Assembly: GCA_038230255.1 (NCBI GenBank)
Contig: JBBRNP010000007.1
Coordinates: 124,001 to 188,000 of the forward strand
Origin: AV40 sp038230255
GTDB taxonomy: Bacteria > Verrucomicrobiota > Verrucomicrobiia > Chthoniobacterales > UBA10450
Direction: 5' to 3'
Length of the DNA stretch: 64,000 nucleotides
Shown here: in pieces, positions 60,563 through 64,000 of the stretch
Layout: each line of letters opens with the position of its first letter
Position numbering within the stretch: position 1 is the first letter of the stretch
Made by a program: the position numbers and the translations under genes
The notes under the pieces: generated by a model
Told to the model about the DNA's origin: nothing
The model's input: the letters and a program-made list of their open reading frames with translations, nothing else
Databases searched by the model: none

Positions 60563-62113
60563 GTGCAAAAAGTAGGACGCCTTACACTGATTTTTATCGG
60601 CGGATTCTCGATCTTTGGAGCGGTCCTTTTTCTGGCTCTCAATCTGTATGTGCAATCGCAAGGGACACAAGCCAGGATTCAGCAGGAACTTCGCCAGCGG
60701 TTTGGGGCGGCGCTGAAAATTGGACGCGTTAGCGTCACGCCGTGGAGTGGTTTGAAACTCAGCGGCATCACCATCGCGCAAGGAACTACTGGCGCGAGCG
60801 GCAACTTTCTTGAGGCGGAGAATTTTGGGCTGCGGATCGCCTTTTTTTCTCTTTTCTCGAGACGGCTCGTGTTTAAGGAGGTTTCGCTGGTCAGTCCGAA
60901 CGTTGTTTGGCCGCAGAACGCGGATGGCAAGTGGCGATTGCCGGATTTACGGCCGGAGCGTCCGGAAAAAACTCCGACTATCGCCTCTAAGTCCGAGACT
61001 CCTTCGGCTGAACAATCCGAAAAGATCGCGGCGCCGGCGGGAACCGAGTCCACAGAGGCACCTTCAACGCAGCCGCCGCCACGTTCGGATCGGAAAACGA
61101 ACACGCCCACGGCGTTCATCTCCGAGGTTCATAAGGTTAGTCTCACGAACGGCAATTTCCGATTTCTCGGTCGCGAAAACGAACCGGTCGCGAATTTCGA
61201 AGGGGTCGGCTTTCGTGCAGCCGTGCACAATGCTTCCGCACTGAAAGGAAACGCGCGCGTGGCCAAGGTTTCTTTGCGCGAGCGTTTTTTTCTTCAGCAG
61301 TTGCGATCGCCGTTGCGATATGATGCGGACGGTCTCGATCTTTCGCAGATTTCCGCGCATGTCGGCGGCGGAGATGTTACCGGCCGATTTACGATGCAAC
61401 CGGAAACTGAGGACTCTCCCTTTCGAGTTGAAATGAAATTCCGCGGCGTCCAGGCGGATCAAATTATTACCGAAGCAGGCGGACCCAGCGGAGTCCTGCA
61501 GGGGAAGTTAGAGGGCAGTCTGCATACGGAAGGCAAGACGACAGACCCGGACGCGCTTGCTGGAAGCGGCGAGGTTTTCTTACACGACGGCCAACTCAAG
61601 CAATATAATTTGCTCGTCGCGCTCGGTCAGATTTTTCAAATCGAAGAGCTCACCCAGCTCCATCTCGATCAGGCGGAGGCGAAATATCATCTTACTCCAG
61701 GGGTGGTGAAGATTGACGAATTAGTGTTGCGCTCCACGAACATTCGTCTCTCGGCCACTGGCACGGTGACTTTTCGCGGCAAACTCCATTTGAGCTCGCG
61801 CCTGGCCATTAATGAAAAAGTTCGCGCCCAACTTTTTAAGCCGATCCGCACGAATTTTCAGCCCACAGAAGAGCCTGGTTATTCGGCCGTTGATTTTGAA
61901 GTCACCGGAACACTCGAACGACCAAAGACGAATCTGCTCGAAAAGGTAGTAGGGCGCGATTTGAAAGATCTGGTGAACAGTTTCTGGGGCAGCAAAAGTG
62001 ACAAGCCGAAAAAGAAAAAAGGCGCGCAGGTAAACGTCGACGAATCAACGCCGATAGCCAGCCCCGATACCAGTGCATCGCCGGCCGCGCCGAGCCCGTC
62101 GAGTTCGCCATGA
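60563..62113 (+). CDS. AsmA-like envelope protein
   Basis: 516 residues from a GTG start. N-terminal membrane segment (LTLIFIGGFSIFGAVLFLAL). A beta-rich region (RFGAALKIGRVSVTPWSGLK) is split by a Pro/Ser/Thr-rich linker at about residues 130-180. The C-terminal AsmA region follows (LEGSLHTEGKTTDPDALAGS, LVALGQIFQIEELTQLHLDQ). The tail is low-complexity (SPDTSASPAAPSPSSS). Overlaps rsmD by four bases. Confidence 0.83.
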   Translation: MQKVGRLTLIFIGGFSIFGAVLFLALNLYVQSQGTQARIQQELRQRFGAALKIGRVSVTPWSGLKLSGITIAQGTTGASGNFLEAENFGLRIAFFSLFSRRLVFKEVSLVSPNVVWPQNADGKWRLPDLRPERPEKTPTIASKSETPSAEQSEKIAAPAGTESTEAPSTQPPPRSDRKTNTPTAFISEVHKVSLTNGNFRFLGRENEPVANFEGVGFRAAVHNASALKGNARVAKVSLRERFFLQQLRSPLRYDADGLDLSQISAHVGGGDVTGRFTMQPETEDSPFRVEMKFRGVQADQIITEAGGPSGVLQGKLEGSLHTEGKTTDPDALAGSGEVFLHDGQLKQYNLLVALGQIFQIEELTQLHLDQAEAKYHLTPGVVKIDELVLRSTNIRLSATGTVTFRGKLHLSSRLAINEKVRAQLFKPIRTNFQPTEEPGYSAVDFEVTGTLERPKTNLLEKVVGRDLKDLVNSFWGSKSDKPKKKKGAQVNVDESTPIASPDTSASPAAPSPSSSP

Positions 62114-62670
62114 GGGTAATCGCCGGTCGCGCCGGCGGTGTTCGGCTTATCTCGCCGAAGAACGGCGTCCGCCCAACGATGGACCGCGTAAAAGCAGCGA
62201 TTTTCTCCAGCCTCGGTGAGACAGTGATTGGCGCGCGGGTCCTCGATCTTTTTGCCGGAACGGGTGCGCTCGGTATCGAGGCGCTCAGCCGCGGCGCTAA
62301 CTCGGCTCTCTTTGTCGAAGAAGATCGACAATCGATCTTGGCGGTCGAAAAAAACCTCAGCAAAACGAAGCTCGCCGGCCGGGTCCGCCAACAGGACGTG
62401 TTTGGTTTTCTAAAAAACGCCGGGCCGGCCGCAGAAAAATTTCAAATCGTGTTTGCCGATCCGCCTTACGATAAAACGAAATCCGGTGAGCGCTTTACCG
62501 ACAAGCTTTTGGCCAATGAGACGTTACCGCGTCTGCTCGAACCGGACGGAATTTTTGTCTTGGAGAAGCGCCCCGCAGAAGAAGTTCCGTCGACAAAACT
62601 GTGGCGGGTGACGCGGCAGAAGACATATGGCGCCACTGAAGTCCTGTTCCTTTCGCCAATTCGCGAATGA
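62110..62670 (+). CDS. rsmD: 16S rRNA (guanine966-N2)-methyltransferase
   Basis: 186 residues. RsmD pattern: VIAGRAGGVRLISPKNGVRP, TMDRVKAAIFSSLGE, SAM-binding LDLFAGTGALGIEALSRGAN, and catalytic FADPPYDK. Methylates G966 of 16S rRNA. Overlaps both neighbours by four bases (AsmA-like gene and waaA), so the three are translated together. It contains an AAGATCGACA copy (EDRQS). Confidence 0.95.
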   Translation: MRVIAGRAGGVRLISPKNGVRPTMDRVKAAIFSSLGETVIGARVLDLFAGTGALGIEALSRGANSALFVEEDRQSILAVEKNLSKTKLAGRVRQQDVFGFLKNAGPAAEKFQIVFADPPYDKTKSGERFTDKLLANETLPRLLEPDGIFVLEKRPAEEVPSTKLWRVTRQKTYGATEVLFLSPIRE

Positions 62671-63956
62671 TTCGCTTTATCTACAATCTGCTCTGGCCGC
62701 TCGGCTTGGTGTTTTTTCTGCCGGGTTACCTGGTCAAAATGTTTCGCCGCGGCAATTACCGCGAAAAATTCGGTCAGCGTTTGGGTATCTACGATGCGCA
62801 CTTACGTGCCCGACTTTATTGGACGAAAGCATTCTGGCTGCATGCGGTCAGTGTCGGGGAGGTGACAGTTGCCCTGAAACTGGCCCGGCAAATTCGTATT
62901 TTGAAACCGAATCAGGAGTTTGTCCTGACGACGACAACTACGACGGGATTTGCCTTCGCCAATAAGAACGCACCCGAGTGGATCGAGGTGATGTACAGTC
63001 CGCTCGATTTCTGGCCGATCATGCGCCGCGCCTTCGCCACGATTAATCCCAAGGCGATCATTCTGGTTGAAGCGGAGGTCTGGCCCAATCTCGTGGCCGA
63101 AGCGCACGCCCGGGAAATACCAATCGCCTTGGTCAATGCTCGGTTGTCGCCGCGGTCAGAGAAACGGTTTCGAATGTTTCGCAGTTTTGTCGCGCCGACT
63201 TTTCGACTTCTCGACGCGATTGGTGTGCAAAATCTCGAAGATATTGAGCGATGGAAAGCAATCGGCGCCGAGGAAGGGAAAATCATTCACCTTGGCAGCA
63301 TCAAGTACGATCCCGAAAACGTAGAAGTTGATCCCGAGCTACCGGCCGAGATTCTCGGAGGATTCGGGTTGGAAAAGCGCAGCGTTATTTTCGGAGGCAG
63401 CACGCATAATGGAGAAGAGAAAGTCCTGGCCGAAGTGTTTCGCGCTTTGCGAAGTGATTTTGTCGATCTCCTTTTGATTCTGGCTCCGCGACATACCGAA
63501 CGGACCGCCGAAATTCGTCGCGACTTGGAAGGAATCGGATTCCATGTCGCACTCCGGAGTCAATTGCCTGCTCCCGATCCGTTTCTCGATTGTTTATTGA
63601 TCGATTCCACCGGTGAACTGCTGGATTGGTACGGGGTGGCGACAGTTGCCTTCATCGGGAAAAGTTTGCTCGCGCGCGGCGGACAAAATCCAGCCGAAGC
63701 GATCCTGGCCGGGAAACCGGTTTTGTTTGGGCCCCACATGGAGAATTTCGCGGCGCTGGCAAACGCACTCGTGGCAGCGCGCGGAGCGATTCAAGTTAAC
63801 TCTGCAACCGAACTGCGGCGGGCCATGACGAACCTCCTGGCAAATCCCGACGACCGCGAGCAGATGGTGCAGAACGCTCGGAAAGTCCTCGACACACATC
63901 ACGGAGCTACCGCTCGCGCGGCCCAGTTACTGGTGGATCTGAAGCCCGCGCGTTGA
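62667..63956 (+). CDS. waaA: 3-deoxy-D-manno-octulosonic acid (Kdo) transferase
   Basis: 429 residues. N-terminal anchor (LLWPLGLVFFLPGYLVKMF), then LHAVSVGEVTVALKLARQI with the catalytic glutamate of WaaA, VEAEVWPNLVAEA, PRHTER, and the nucleotide-binding C-terminal GKSLLARGGQNPAEAILAGK. Adds Kdo to lipid A precursor, so the organism has LPS-type outer membrane lipid. Ends 44 bases before the window edge. Confidence 0.96.
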   Translation: MIRFIYNLLWPLGLVFFLPGYLVKMFRRGNYREKFGQRLGIYDAHLRARLYWTKAFWLHAVSVGEVTVALKLARQIRILKPNQEFVLTTTTTTGFAFANKNAPEWIEVMYSPLDFWPIMRRAFATINPKAIILVEAEVWPNLVAEAHAREIPIALVNARLSPRSEKRFRMFRSFVAPTFRLLDAIGVQNLEDIERWKAIGAEEGKIIHLGSIKYDPENVEVDPELPAEILGGFGLEKRSVIFGGSTHNGEEKVLAEVFRALRSDFVDLLLILAPRHTERTAEIRRDLEGIGFHVALRSQLPAPDPFLDCLLIDSTGELLDWYGVATVAFIGKSLLARGGQNPAEAILAGKPVLFGPHMENFAALANALVAARGAIQVNSATELRRAMTNLLANPDDREQMVQNARKVLDTHHGATARAAQLLVDLKPAR

Positions 63957-64000
63957 AAATTCGCGAGGTTGCCTTGCTGCTAACGAATGGAATATTGGGC

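Larger units (their letters stand above)
2371..62330. repeat. dispersed 10-mer AAGATCGACA (at least 31 exact copies)
   Basis: Plus-strand copies start at 2371, 2962, 14771, 15170, 20453, 23216, 24129, 26309, 28860, 29716, 33031, 35007, 37641, 38546, 40642, 42957, 46456, 51722, 55466, 58095 and 62321. Minus-strand copies (TGTCGATCTT) start at 22333, 28080, 31769, 32445, 35087, 37110, 41335, 46596, 56354 and 58705. Nine-base matches also occur at 13801, 56014 and 63462. Most continue with TC or AT. Copies lie in genes in different reading frames and in spacers (2371, 2962, 41335, 58705). None occur in 1-2370. Counted by eye, so a few may be missed. Confidence 0.85.

Noticed and set aside
2371..62330. 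AAGATCGACA copies as sequencing-adapter residue
   Set aside because: The common Illumina adapter begins AGATCGGAAG, which differs from the sixth or seventh base on; copies here are embedded in intact reading frames.
63953..64000. Start of another gene after waaA (TTG 63953, MKIREVALLLTNGILG)
   Set aside because: Open to the window edge but only 16 codons with a TTG start overlapping the waaA stop; too short to support.

Overview
The window reads as a stretch of chromosome from a soil or freshwater Verrucomicrobiota bacterium, probably near the Spartobacteria/Chthoniobacterales. This is an inference. It rests on the mix of Gram-negative core genes (waaA, rsmD, cdsA, dxr, rseP, murA), a long IspG with the insert domain shared by Chlamydiae and relatives, a fused KorA, DUF4388 response-regulator proteins, and many degenerate spacer repeats. 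Genes are tightly packed, often with 4-base overlaps. Few starts have a clear Shine-Dalgarno.

Left end (1-3.5 kb): an accessory island. The window opens inside an S8 protease of the IetS type (the protease half of the IetAS defence pair). It carries an in-frame stop and is followed by a class III nucleotide cyclase. Next come two degraded copies of the 3' end of korB. Then come two toxin-antitoxin modules (DUF5615/DUF433 and HicAB), packed against the intact korB. The DUF5615/DUF433 pair sits between 41-bp direct repeats.

3.5-28.7 kb: mostly core metabolism and envelope genes. They include 2-oxoacid:ferredoxin oxidoreductase (korAB), a GH25 lysozyme-like protein, an M3 peptidase, tRNA-Leu(TAG), a ROK kinase, a two-receiver DUF4388 protein, an AMP-forming ligase, rpmE-prfA-prmC-murA, endonuclease IV, two esterases, accA, a LysM protein with a dead transpeptidase-like tail, a DUF420 protein and a large AsmA-like protein.

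28.7-41.3 kb: the most unusual metabolic region. An ATP-grasp ligase, a YbdK-type carboxylate-amine ligase, an M29 aminopeptidase and a second ATP-grasp-like protein lie in one direction and look like a small-peptide or amide pathway. Further on, a UbiA-type prenyltransferase overlaps a single-domain, secreted class II terpene cyclase-like protein with a DVDDTS motif. Next to it is a GT39-like membrane glycosyltransferase. The threonine degradation genes kbl and tdh flank this insert.

41.3-64 kb: cdsA, dxr, rseP and ispG (isoprenoid and envelope), interrupted by a GxxExxY gene carried between repeats. Then come a secreted beta-propeller protein with a strong terminator, typA, yebC, rho, glnE, a rhomboid protease, a lipid kinase, an AsmA-like protein, rsmD and waaA.

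Two genome-scale signals stand out. First, the 10-mer AAGATCGACA occurs at least 31 times on the two strands, against about 0.1 expected by chance. It occurs in different reading frames and in spacers, so the signal appears to be in the DNA itself. Second, several families of intergenic palindromic or spacer repeats have spread through the window. Some lie inside coding genes (the AMP ligase, ispG) and others supply start codons (prmC, nfo).
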